DNA of 6,333 nt, taken from the NCBI GenBank assembly GCA_963579625.1, contig CAUZHN010000112.1:1-6333 (forward strand). Direction: 5' to 3'. The position numbers and the translations under genes are program-made. Of this stretch, positions 1 to 6,176 are shown in pieces. The notes beneath the pieces were generated by a model. That model was not told the DNA's origin, searched no databases, and saw nothing but the letters and a program-made list of their open reading frames with translations. Each line of letters begins with the position of its first letter. The stretch's first letter is position 1. This DNA is from JAAXGI01 sp963579625 (GTDB taxonomy: Bacteria; Gemmatimonadota; Gemmatimonadetes; Longimicrobiales; Gaopeijiaceae).

Positions 1-2676
1 ACCCCGGAGCATGTTGTGTCTGAGGTCTATTCCCACGACAGCATGGCACCCGCAGCTCGTGCGGTGAGAGTGGACGTGCCGATTGCCATCGACGGAGTTT
101 TGGACGAGCCCGTATGGATGACTGCGACTGCGCTCACGGAGTTTCTCCAAACCGTTCCGGACGAAGCACAGCGGGTCACGGAGGAAACTGAGGTCCGCTT
201 TCTGTATGACGACGACAACATCTACGTGGGTGCCTGGCTCTGGGACGAGGGCGAAGTGCCGGCTCGCCTGAGGCGGAGGGATCAGGGGACGCCCGATGCG
301 GACTACTTCGTTGTCATCTTTGACAGCTACCATGATCACCGCACCGCTTACCGGTTCGCGGTGAGCGCCGCCGGCAACCACTCGGACGAGATCATGACGA
401 TCGGCCGCGGAGGTGGAGGCAGGGGCTTTGGGTTCGGCGACCGCTCCTGGGATCCCGTCATCGACGTGCGCACGACCATCACAGACGACGGCTGGTTCGT
501 GGAGTGGCGGATCCCCTTCAGCCAGCTTCGCTACCGAACCGATGAGATCCAGACGTGGGGCCTTCAGGTCGAGCGCAAACTACGACGCAAGGGAGAAGAC
601 ACGGTGTGGGCGTTCAGGCCGAGGAACGAACCCCAGGTCGTGGCACGATACGGGCATCTATACGGGATCGAGGGCATCCCGCAGGGTAAGCGACTGGAGC
701 TCCTCCCCTTCAGCACGGCCCGTGCTGAATACCGAGAGATTCCGAGGAGCGAGGCTGCGGGGTTTGATAACCCCTTCCGAAGTGGTTCGGAGTACTTCGG
801 CAACATGGGGTTAGACCTCAAGTATCGGCTCGGAACAAACCTCACCCTGGATGCGGCGATGAACCCCGACTTCGGGCAGGTGGAGCTAGATCCAGCTGTG
901 ATCAACCTGACGGCATTCGAGACCCGTTTTGATGAGAAGCGACCGTTCTTCGTGGAGGGAGCGGAGATCTTCCGGTTCGGGGAGGGCGGGGCGCGTTGGG
1001 GTGGGTCCGACGCTCAGCTGCTTTATTCGCGACGGATCGGACGAACGCCGCAGGGTTTCGTGCCGGATGTGGCAGCATACTCGGACGTACCGGGACAGAC
1101 GACGATTCCGGGGGCGGCGAAGCTCACGGGAAAGACAGCGGGCGGCTGGTCGGTAGGACTTCTCGAAGTCGTCACGGACCGGGTCACAGCGCCGTGGATC
1201 GATCCGGACGGGACGCGTGGAAGGGAAGAGGTCGAGCCTCGGTCCAACTACCTCGTCGCACGTCTGCGGCGTGACATCCGCCAGGGGACGGGCTCCTTAG
1301 GCGTGATCACTACTAGTGTTCACCGGGACCTGAGGTCCGAGACTCTCCGATCGCGGTTGCGGTCCTCCGCGTACTCGGTCGGGGTGGACGGTCGGATCGA
1401 AACAAGATCGCTGAAGTGGAGGCTTGCCGGAAAGGTGTCCGGGAGCAGAGTGGACGGAGGCGTGGATGCGATCGCCCGGACCCAGCGGAGTTCCGCGCGA
1501 TACATGGACCGGCCCGATGCCACCCATATGGAATTCGATCCGGACGCTCGCTCGCTCAGTGGGCTCTATGGGCAGCTGAATCTGAGCAAGCAGACAGGGA
1601 CGTGGCAGGGAAACCTCGGGGTGACCGCCATCACGCCAGGTTACGAGGTGAACGACCTCGGATTTCAGAGCTTCGCCGACCGGGTCGAGGCTACGTCCAG
1701 CTTCGGATACCGACAGCCGAGGGTCAGCAGACACTTTCGGATGTTGAACGTCACTGTAAATACGACCAACACGTTCAACTTCGGGGGCGAGGCGGTGGCG
1801 TCCAACGTCGGGCTTTGGGTCAATGCGGAGCACGCCAGCTTCAACCGGTTCAACATCGGCATCAACCGCCGGTTCGAGACGTGGAACGACAGGCTGACCC
1901 GGGGCGGCCCCCTGACACTCGAACCGGCTGGGTACTTCGGAAACCTCAACTTCAACACCGACCGGCGAGGGATCTTGCAGTTTCGTGGCGGATTCCGCGT
2001 CAACGAAGACGATGCAGGAGGATGGAATCGAAGCGGAAATCTCGGTCTCTTCTTCCGATTCTGGGAGATCTACGAGCTCGATGTCGGGCCCCAGGTGAGC
2101 CGTGATCGCGTCGCGGCCCAATATGTGACGACTGTCCCCGATCCGGCTGCAACGCAAACCTCTGGCAATCGCTACTTGTTCGCGCCCCTCGACCAGACCA
2201 CGGTCGCGATCGAGACACGGTTCAACGTGACGTTCTCCCCGGACCTAACCTTCGAGCTCTACGCTCAGCCCTTCATGTCGAGCGGTGACTATCGGGGGCT
2301 GATGGAACTCGCCGCTTCACGAAGCTTCCGCTTCCTACAGTATGGGAAGGACGTGGGTTCGGTGATCCGGGGCGAGAACGCCAAGTACCTGGTTGATCCG
2401 GAAGGCGACGGTGCAGAGCCGTTCGAGGTGTCGGATCTCGACTTCAACCTGCGTTCTCTTTTGGGCAGCGCCGTCTTACGTTGGGAGTGGCGCCCGGGGA
2501 GCACGCTCTTTCTCGTATGGCAGCAGACTCGGTCAGAGAGACTCCTCCGAGCGGCAGGGAGGACGTTCGACGATGAAGTCGGAGAGTTCAACCTGGGCCG
2601 TGACGGGCGCACACTGTTTGGCCTAAAGTCCGATAATGTCTTCGTAGTCAAAGTCACTTACTGGCTAAACCCCTGA
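1..2676 (+). CDS. CBM9-like/DUF5916 outer-membrane beta-barrel protein, 5' truncated by the window edge
   Basis: The reading frame is open from base 1, so the true start lies off the left edge; residues below are numbered from the in-frame GTG at 16. That GTG has a weak GGAG at 6-9, but no signal peptide follows it, and an outer-membrane protein needs one, so an upstream start is more likely. Residues about 18-215 form a CBM9-like beta-sandwich (IDGVLDEPVW at 25-34, then WGLQVERKLRRK). A glycine-rich loop (GRGGGGRGFGFGD) sits inside it. The DUF5916 signature follows at about 285-319: DFGQVELDPAVINLTAFET, then RPFFVEGAEIF. The rest alternates short beta strands, as expected of a beta-barrel, and ends in KVTYWLNP, an aromatic-rich last strand typical of outer-membrane proteins. 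Such proteins are predicted outer-membrane, with substrate unknown; a glycan or peptide ligand is possible because of the CBM9-like fold. No enzyme or transport partner is adjacent. Confidence 0.88.
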   Translation, partial: TPEHVVSEVYSHDSMAPAARAVRVDVPIAIDGVLDEPVWMTATALTEFLQTVPDEAQRVTEETEVRFLYDDDNIYVGAWLWDEGEVPARLRRRDQGTPDADYFVVIFDSYHDHRTAYRFAVSAAGNHSDEIMTIGRGGGGRGFGFGDRSWDPVIDVRTTITDDGWFVEWRIPFSQLRYRTDEIQTWGLQVERKLRRKGEDTVWAFRPRNEPQVVARYGHLYGIEGIPQGKRLELLPFSTARAEYREIPRSEAAGFDNPFRSGSEYFGNMGLDLKYRLGTNLTLDAAMNPDFGQVELDPAVINLTAFETRFDEKRPFFVEGAEIFRFGEGGARWGGSDAQLLYSRRIGRTPQGFVPDVAAYSDVPGQTTIPGAAKLTGKTAGGWSVGLLEVVTDRVTAPWIDPDGTRGREEVEPRSNYLVARLRRDIRQGTGSLGVITTSVHRDLRSETLRSRLRSSAYSVGVDGRIETRSLKWRLAGKVSGSRVDGGVDAIARTQRSSARYMDRPDATHMEFDPDARSLSGLYGQLNLSKQTGTWQGNLGVTAITPGYEVNDLGFQSFADRVEATSSFGYRQPRVSRHFRMLNVTVNTTNTFNFGGEAVASNVGLWVNAEHASFNRFNIGINRRFETWNDRLTRGGPLTLEPAGYFGNLNFNTDRRGILQFRGGFRVNEDDAGGWNRSGNLGLFFRFWEIYELDVGPQVSRDRVAAQYVTTVPDPAATQTSGNRYLFAPLDQTTVAIETRFNVTFSPDLTFELYAQPFMSSGDYRGLMELAASRSFRFLQYGKDVGSVIRGENAKYLVDPEGDGAEPFEVSDLDFNLRSLLGSAVLRWEWRPGSTLFLVWQQTRSERLLRAAGRTFDDEVGEFNLGRDGRTLFGLKSDNVFVVKVTYWLNP

Positions 2677-2750
2677 CGACGCTGAAGCCTGAGTGTCAAT
2701 CGGGGCAGCGGCGTAGGGTGAACAACCGATCCGCATGAATCCGAGCGTCC

Positions 2751-2759
2751 GGTTAGGCT
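2751..2759. repeat. 9-bp direct repeat GGTTAGGCT, left copy
   Basis: GGTTAGGCT occurs here and again, perfectly, at 2889-2897. The two copies bracket 129 bp that contain most of the small DUF4268-like ORF. The flanking bases differ (C...A here, G...G at the right copy), so the match is exactly 9 bp. It could be a target-site duplication scar, a deletion junction or chance. Confidence 0.4.
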
Positions 2760-2797
2760 AGTACGTTGTGAGAGCACTTCTGGTGGAGGACCATCTG

Positions 2798-2911
2798 ATG
2801 AAGATTGGACGAGTCCAGCGGGTTCCACTGCGCCAGCTAGGGAAGCGTAAAGACACCGGGTTTACCGTATGGCTTGGGCAGAACGTGGGGTTAGGCTGGA
2901 TTAAGGCATAA
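2798..2911 (+). pseudogene. 37-codon remnant resembling the N-terminus of a DUF4268-type protein
   Basis: This short ORF runs from ATG 2798 to TAA 2909-2911 and has a strong Shine-Dalgarno, GGAGGA at 2785-2790, 7 nt upstream. The product begins MKIGRVQRVPLR and continues through GFTVWLGQNVG before stopping. From memory, DUF4268 proteins (linked to restriction-endonuclease-like or NucS-like folds) open with a pattern close to RVPLRxxWKxEAxDF followed by TxWL and an N-L pair. The match covers about 30 residues and then breaks off. The family's conserved Trp and Glu in the middle are lost (LGKRKDT here). Full-length members are several hundred residues, so this looks like a severed 5' end that kept its ribosome binding site. 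Its TAA shares the final A with an ATG at 2911 that could start lipB. A real 37-residue peptide cannot be excluded. Confidence 0.45.
2889..2897. repeat. 9-bp direct repeat GGTTAGGCT, right copy
   Basis: Second perfect copy of the repeat at 2751-2759. It lies at the point where similarity of the small upstream ORF to DUF4268 N-termini ends (after QNVG), so it may mark the junction at which the rest of that gene was lost. Confidence 0.4.
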
Positions 2912-3684
2912 TGAAGAGGTATAGGGGGTCACGCAGAGGGGTATTGAGAGGATCAGACCAGGGAGCACGACGAACCCCAGTGCTGAAACATCGGGGAGGA
3001 GTTCTGAAGCCGACGGACCTAGGACCGGTGGAGGTCCGGTGCCTGGGGTCTGTCCCGTACCACCGGGGTGCCGATTTGCAGCGGGATCTGGTGGCAAGCC
3101 GGCGGCAAGGTTTGCTGGCGGACCAACTCCTCCTCCTCGAACATCCCCACGTGATCACCATGGGTTCGGCGTCCGACCCCGGACATGTCCTCGCTGCCCC
3201 TGAAGAAAGGAATGCTTTAGGGATTGATCTGGTCAATTCGGGGCGGGGAGGGGATGTCACCTACCATGGCCCCGGGCAGCTCGTGGGCTATCCAATTCTC
3301 GATTTAAACCCTGACCGAAAGGACATTCACCGATATCTGCGCGACCTAGAGGAGGTGCTTATCCAAGTGGTTGGGGGGTTTGGGATCGGTGGCGTCCGAA
3401 TTGCAGGGAACACGGGGGTGTGGACAGAGGGGGGGAAGATCGCGGCGATCGGGGTGCGGGTATCGTCCGGCTGGATCACCTCCCATGGGTTTGCCCTCAA
3501 CGTGAACACTGACCTGACCTATTTCGACACTATTGTCCCATGTGGGCTCAAGGATAAGAGAGTGACCTCTCTCGAGCACCTTCTGCAGCGCAGTGTAAAG
3601 ATGAATGAGGTCATCGGGCAGACTGTGGAAGCCTTTGGAAGGGTCTTCAAGCGCCCATTTCAAAGGGTAAGCGGGCTACCCTGA
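2911..3684 (+). CDS. lipB: LipB octanoyl-[acyl-carrier-protein]:protein N-octanoyltransferase
   Basis: LipB moves octanoyl from acyl carrier protein to lysines of lipoyl domains (pyruvate and 2-oxoglutarate dehydrogenases, GcvH) in the cytoplasm; LipA then inserts sulfur. The conserved domain runs from about residue 40 (VEVRCLGSVPYHRG) to the end. Visible motifs are EHPHVITMG, RGGDVTYHGPGQLVGYPI at 112-129, GGKIAAIGVR with the catalytic Lys176, SHGFALNVN, and IVPCGL with the acyl-accepting Cys211. The family is usually about 210-240 residues, so the 257 residues from ATG 2911 include about 39 extra, Arg/Gly-rich, poorly family-like residues. In-frame alternatives are GTG 2980 (residue 24) and GTG 3028 (residue 40); none has an ideal Shine-Dalgarno. 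ATG 2911 has only AAGG at 2903-2906, so the start is unresolved. lipA is not adjacent. The 3' end overlaps the convergent RNase H gene by 9 bp. Confidence 0.95.
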   Translation: MKRYRGSRRGVLRGSDQGARRTPVLKHRGGVLKPTDLGPVEVRCLGSVPYHRGADLQRDLVASRRQGLLADQLLLLEHPHVITMGSASDPGHVLAAPEERNALGIDLVNSGRGGDVTYHGPGQLVGYPILDLNPDRKDIHRYLRDLEEVLIQVVGGFGIGGVRIAGNTGVWTEGGKIAAIGVRVSSGWITSHGFALNVNTDLTYFDTIVPCGLKDKRVTSLEHLLQRSVKMNEVIGQTVEAFGRVFKRPFQRVSGLP

Positions 3685-4308
3685 TTCGCTCTTCGTTCCA
3701 TCTGCTACCACACTAGGTGGGTCAAATTCGGAGAAGTCCAGGTACCGTGCCCTCTCGTCTCGTTCTCCCTGTAGCCACTTTTCGAATGCCGACGTCTGAA
3801 AGCCCCCCGAGGTGTCCTGACCCCTGGCTGCCCGTACAGCTAGATCATCTGCATATTCGTTCCTCGGGTGCCCGACATGTCCTCTAACCCAGGCCCATTC
3901 GATCAAGTGGCGTTCGGCTTCACGGTCGAGTTCCTTCCACAACCCAAGATTCTCGATCGACCCTCCTTTTCGCTTCCATCCCCGTTCTTTCCACTTGGGA
4001 AGCCACTCAGTCATACCTTTCACTAGGTACTGGGAGTCGGAGACGAATAGCACGCGACAGGGTCGGGCGAGCCCTCGGATTCCCTCGATGGCACTCCGTA
4101 TCGCCATGCGGTTGTTGGTTGTATCGCTCTCGGAAATCCAGTAGTCACAGCGGATCCATCGGTTCCTGGTCCAGAACTCCACCAGGCCAGCGGCCCCCCC
4201 GGGGTTCGCCCGGGCCATGAATTGGTTTCCGAGGCATGACTCATCGGCGTGAATCATCACCTCGAAGGGGGCATTCGAAAGAAGCACTTCTTCCGATCGT
4301 TTACTCAT
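3676..4308 (-). CDS. rnhA: Type 1 ribonuclease H (RNase HI family) with a non-canonical active site
   Basis: RNase HI cuts the RNA strand of RNA-DNA hybrids with two metal ions. The E. coli enzyme uses D10, E48, D70 and D134, helped by H124. Here the counterparts are D22 (ADESCLGN), D91 (VSDSQY), D154 (NEYADDLA) and H144 (VRGHVGH). The E48 site is Ala69 in TTNNRMAIRSAIEG, a clear GCG codon. The usual DGSCLGNPGPGG loop reads ADESCLGN, then seven extra residues (QFMARAN), then PGGAAG. The basic handle region (EWLPKWKERGWKRKGG) and the LW-LD motif are well kept. At 210 residues it exceeds the usual roughly 155, with about 17 extra at the N-terminus and about 50 acidic/polar residues at the C-terminus. 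There is no Shine-Dalgarno before ATG 4308, only a pyrimidine tract; M18 would cut into the first strand. It may be an active variant subfamily or a non-catalytic hybrid binder. Confidence 0.9.
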   Translation of the reverse strand: MSKRSEEVLLSNAPFEVMIHADESCLGNQFMARANPGGAAGLVEFWTRNRWIRCDYWISESDTTNNRMAIRSAIEGIRGLARPCRVLFVSDSQYLVKGMTEWLPKWKERGWKRKGGSIENLGLWKELDREAERHLIEWAWVRGHVGHPRNEYADDLAVRAARGQDTSGGFQTSAFEKWLQGERDERARYLDFSEFDPPSVVADGTKSESG

Positions 4309-4450
4309 GCGTTCAGGAAGAGGAGGGGGGGGGCCGTCACCAAGATAAGTAGGGTTACAAAGGTAGGAGACCTTAGGGAGGAGTGGAAGGGTATTGTCTT
4401 CTCATGCGTAGCGGAAGTACTCCGCGGCAGGGGCGAGTCCAGGCCGCACC

Positions 4451-4478
4451 TTGACGACCTGGAACGCAACTCTAGATT
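4451..4478 (+). promoter_or_regulatory. Candidate sigma70-type promoter for carA
   Basis: A -35-like TTGACG at 4451-4456 matches the consensus TTGACA at five of six positions. A -10-like TAGATT at 4473-4478 matches TATAAT at four of six, with a 16-bp spacer. The predicted start near 4485 would leave a leader of about 54 nt before the carA GTG, ample for the Shine-Dalgarno at 4524-4529. This comes from reading by eye and assumes E. coli-like consensus holds in this organism. Confidence 0.4.
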
Positions 4479-4523
4479 GCGGGCTGCGGTTGGCGGACGA
4501 GTTGCTGTGGCAGCACCTGAGCC

Positions 4524-4529
4524 GGGGAG
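4524..4529 (+). promoter_or_regulatory. Shine-Dalgarno supporting the GTG start of carA
   Basis: GGGGAG lies 9 nt before GTG 4539. The ATG at 4558 is out of frame, and the GTG places the conserved YLLLEDGRRFEG strand at the expected distance from the N-terminus, so this site decides the start. Confidence 0.6.
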
Positions 4530-4538
4530 AGTTGACCT

Positions 4539-5669
4539 GTGATTGAGACCGATAAGTATGTCCCGACCTACCTGTTGCTGGAAGATGGTCGCCGTTTCGA
4601 GGGATTCTCACTAGGGGCTGAAGGGTCCTGTTTCGGCGAAGTGGTCTTCAATACCGCGATGACGGGATACCAGGAGGTTCTCACCGATCCTTCCTATGCG
4701 GGCCAGCTGGTTGCCATGACGTACCCACTGATCGGCAACTATGGAGTGAACGATGAGGACACGGAATCCCCAAGGCCGAAAGTGTCGGGGTTCATCGTGC
4801 GCGAGGCGGCCCGCCGTGCATCATCTTGGCGGGCTCAAGGCGGTCTGTCGGAGTATCTCTCTACGCATGCAGTAGTGGGGATCACCGGAGTGGATACCAG
4901 GGCCCTGACTCGGCACATCCGGGAATACGGAGCAATGCGTGGAGGGATCGCCCTCGCCACCCTGGTGGAGGCCGAGTTTCTGGATCAAATCAGAGAGCAA
5001 CCGAGGATGCAGGGGCTAGATCTCGCCTCAGGGGTGTCCACGAGCGAGCCCTATGTTGTTCCGGCGCGTGGTGACGAGCAGTTCCACGTTCTCTCGTACG
5101 ACTTCGGTTTAAAGGCTAATTCGCCCAAGATTCTATCTGACCATGGGTGCCGGGTGACTGTGATCCCAGCTTGCACTACGGCCCTGGAAATCCTGGCCGA
5201 AGCACCTGACGGGTTGTTCGTATCCAATGGTCCAGGAGATCCATCTGCGCTAGAAAAGGCTACGAAAGAGATCCTGGCGGTGGCTGAGGAAGGCGTCCCA
5301 GTGTTTGGGGTTTGTCTGGGACATCAGTTGATCGCTCGGGCCTTCGGTGCACGGACCTTCAAGCTTCCCTTCGGCCACCATGGGGTGAACCATCCCGTTC
5401 GAGCGCTTGATCGAAATCAAGTCGAAATCACATCTCAAAATCACGGTTTCGCAGTAGAGCTTGACGAGGATGGGTCGATTCCGGGGGCTCCTGACCTTCG
5501 TGTTACCCATGTAAACCTATACGACGGAACGCTTGAGGGTTTCAAGCACACGAGCCGTCCGGTTTTCTCCGTTCAGTATCATCCTGAGTCTGCTCCGGGG
5601 CCCCACGACTCAAGATATCTCTTTGAGCAATTCATTGAACTCATGCAGGAGCGGTCAGAAAAGAGCTAA
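4539..5669 (+). CDS. carA: Carbamoyl-phosphate synthetase small (glutaminase) subunit CarA
   Basis: CarA hydrolyses glutamine and channels ammonia to CarB for carbamoyl phosphate, feeding pyrimidine and arginine synthesis. The N-terminal small-chain domain (residues about 10-140) shows LEDGRRFEG, VVFNTAMTGYQEVLTDPSY and YPLIGNYGVN, then GITGVDTRALTRHIRE. The class I glutamine amidotransferase domain starts at about residue 183 (HVLSYDFGLK). It holds SNGPGDP at 229-235, the nucleophile Cys259 in GVCLGHQ, the loop FGHHGVNHPV, SQNHGFAV, and the catalytic His348 and Glu350 in YHPES. All key residues are present and 376 residues is normal length, so it should be active. The GTG start is backed by GGGGAG at 4524-4529. 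carB is not immediately downstream (an HU gene follows), so the large subunit must be encoded elsewhere. The gene is probably transcribed alone from the promoter at 4451-4478. Confidence 0.97.
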   Translation: MIETDKYVPTYLLLEDGRRFEGFSLGAEGSCFGEVVFNTAMTGYQEVLTDPSYAGQLVAMTYPLIGNYGVNDEDTESPRPKVSGFIVREAARRASSWRAQGGLSEYLSTHAVVGITGVDTRALTRHIREYGAMRGGIALATLVEAEFLDQIREQPRMQGLDLASGVSTSEPYVVPARGDEQFHVLSYDFGLKANSPKILSDHGCRVTVIPACTTALEILAEAPDGLFVSNGPGDPSALEKATKEILAVAEEGVPVFGVCLGHQLIARAFGARTFKLPFGHHGVNHPVRALDRNQVEITSQNHGFAVELDEDGSIPGAPDLRVTHVNLYDGTLEGFKHTSRPVFSVQYHPESAPGPHDSRYLFEQFIELMQERSEKS

Positions 5670-5677
5670 CGCGGTTC

Positions 5678-5699
5678 TAGGTCCAGTGGCCTACCTTTC
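5678..5699 (+). terminator. Weak candidate terminator after carA
   Basis: A six-pair stem (5678-5683 with 5688-5693, one G-T wobble) encloses a 4-nt loop and is followed by the pyrimidine-rich CCTTTCTTC. It begins 9 bp after the carA stop. The stem is short and the T tract is interrupted, so termination here would be inefficient at best. Confidence 0.25.
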
Positions 5700-5715
5700 T
5701 TCATAGCTTGTGGAC

Positions 5716-5721
5716 TAGAAT
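5716..5721 (+). promoter_or_regulatory. Candidate -10 element for the HU gene
   Basis: TAGAAT matches TATAAT at five of six positions. No acceptable -35 hexamer is visible 16-18 bp upstream (the sequence there is ACCTTTC-like). A second weak possibility is TATGTT at about 5778-5783. If the first is used, the HU message would have a leader of about 115 nt. Confidence 0.22.
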
Positions 5722-5832
5722 TGCCGATCCTTTTTACACGCTCTTGTCCTGCCGCTTTCCGGTCGGCCTGAATGGCTGTATGTTATTGCGCTGCTTGGAG
5801 AACGCGGCTGATTTAGCTCTGGCGTTTTATTC

Positions 5833-5839
5833 GGAGGGA
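5833..5839 (+). promoter_or_regulatory. Shine-Dalgarno that fixes the HU start
   Basis: GGAGGGA lies 3 nt before ATG 5843 (about 5 nt from the GGAGG core). The frame is open upstream to a TTG at 5708, but those 45 extra residues are not HU-like, whereas the ATG gives the classic HU N-terminus MTKADLVEEVA. The real start is therefore 5843. Confidence 0.75.
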
Positions 5840-5842
5840 CAC

Positions 5843-6127
5843 ATGACGAAAGCGGATCTTGTCGAGGAAGTGGCAGAGGCCATCGGTCCCGGAGTCACCA
5901 AAAGAGATTGCGCGCTGATCGTAGACGGTTTTCTGGGCGCCGTGAAGAAGGCGCTCACAACAGAACAGAACATCGAGATCCGTGGATTCGGCACCTTCAA
6001 AGTCCGCTACCGCAAGTCCAGGAAGGCCCGGAATCCTCGGACTGGTGAACCTGTCCAGGTTCAGGCTCGAAAGGTTCCGGTCTTCAAACCCTCCAAACAG
6101 CTTCGGAACCGGGTAGCGGGTCACTAA
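5843..6127 (+). CDS. hup: HU-family (HU/IHF) nucleoid DNA-binding protein
   Basis: This 94-residue protein has standard HU length (about 90). The N-terminal helical dimerisation part is MTKADLVEEVAEAIGPGV to KKAL (residues 1-38), with VTKRDCALIVDGFLGAV forming the second helix. The signature GFGTFKVRYR follows at 48-57. The DNA-gripping beta arm is SRKARNPRTGEPVQV (59-73), with Pro65 as the residue that intercalates and kinks DNA. The end is VPVFKPSKQLR (78-88). HU dimers bend and compact DNA with little sequence preference and assist replication and transcription. HU and IHF subunits cannot be firmly told apart from this sequence, though a lone gene suggests a homodimer. The start is ATG 5843, chosen for its GGAGGGA site. 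Hairpins follow the stop codon, so it is likely a single-gene transcript. Confidence 0.96.
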   Translation: MTKADLVEEVAEAIGPGVTKRDCALIVDGFLGAVKKALTTEQNIEIRGFGTFKVRYRKSRKARNPRTGEPVQVQARKVPVFKPSKQLRNRVAGH

Positions 6128-6176
6128 AGAGTTGGCAGGGAGGCCCGGAAGCCTACGAATGTGCAGGGTTGGTTGT

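Larger units (their letters stand above)
4309..4538. other. Divergent intergenic region between rnhA and carA
   Basis: This 230-bp region separates two divergent genes and should hold both promoters. It contains a run of nine G at 4325-4333 and two small potential hairpins with 5-bp stems: AAGGT/ACCTT at 4360-4374 and GCGGA/TCCGC at 4411-4425. It also holds the carA promoter candidate at 4451-4478. A plus-strand frame stays open through the whole region and ends at TGA 4540-4542, overlapping the carA GTG as GTGA. The only early in-frame start is a GTG at 4249 inside rnhA, without a ribosome binding site, and I do not recognise the translation (for example HLDDLERNSRLRAAVGG). I do not call it a gene. 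No convincing promoter for rnhA was found on the minus strand. Confidence 0.5.

Noticed and set aside
1297..2157. An 861-bp open frame on the minus strand
   Set aside because: It lies wholly antisense to the DUF5916 gene, whose frame has clear domain signatures. The antisense translation shows no recognisable motif and is an expected by-product of GC-rich codon use.
2677..2750. A terminator for the DUF5916 gene
   Set aside because: The best inverted repeat found (AACCG 2724-2728 with CGGTT 2750-2754) has a 5-bp stem, a loop of about 21 nt and no T tract, so no terminator can be supported.
2768..2800. In-frame GTG giving RALLVEDHLM, which resembles the start of a response-regulator receiver domain
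   Set aside because: Only about ten residues match, nothing receiver-like follows, there is no ribosome binding site before the GTG, and a better start (ATG 2798 with GGAGGA) lies downstream in the same frame.
4411..4425. GCGGA-AGTAC-TCCGC as an operator or attenuator upstream of carA
   Set aside because: The stem is only 5 bp, is not followed by T residues, and such short inverted repeats are common in GC-rich sequence. It is noted only within the intergenic description.
4402..4611. 69-codon minus-strand frame across the carA start
   Set aside because: It is antisense to the carA promoter and first codons, has no recognisable motif and no ribosome binding site that I can see.
5708..5842. 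45-residue N-terminal extension of the HU protein from TTG 5708
   Set aside because: The extension is not HU-like and has no ribosome binding site, whereas ATG 5843 has GGAGGGA and yields a standard-length HU protein.
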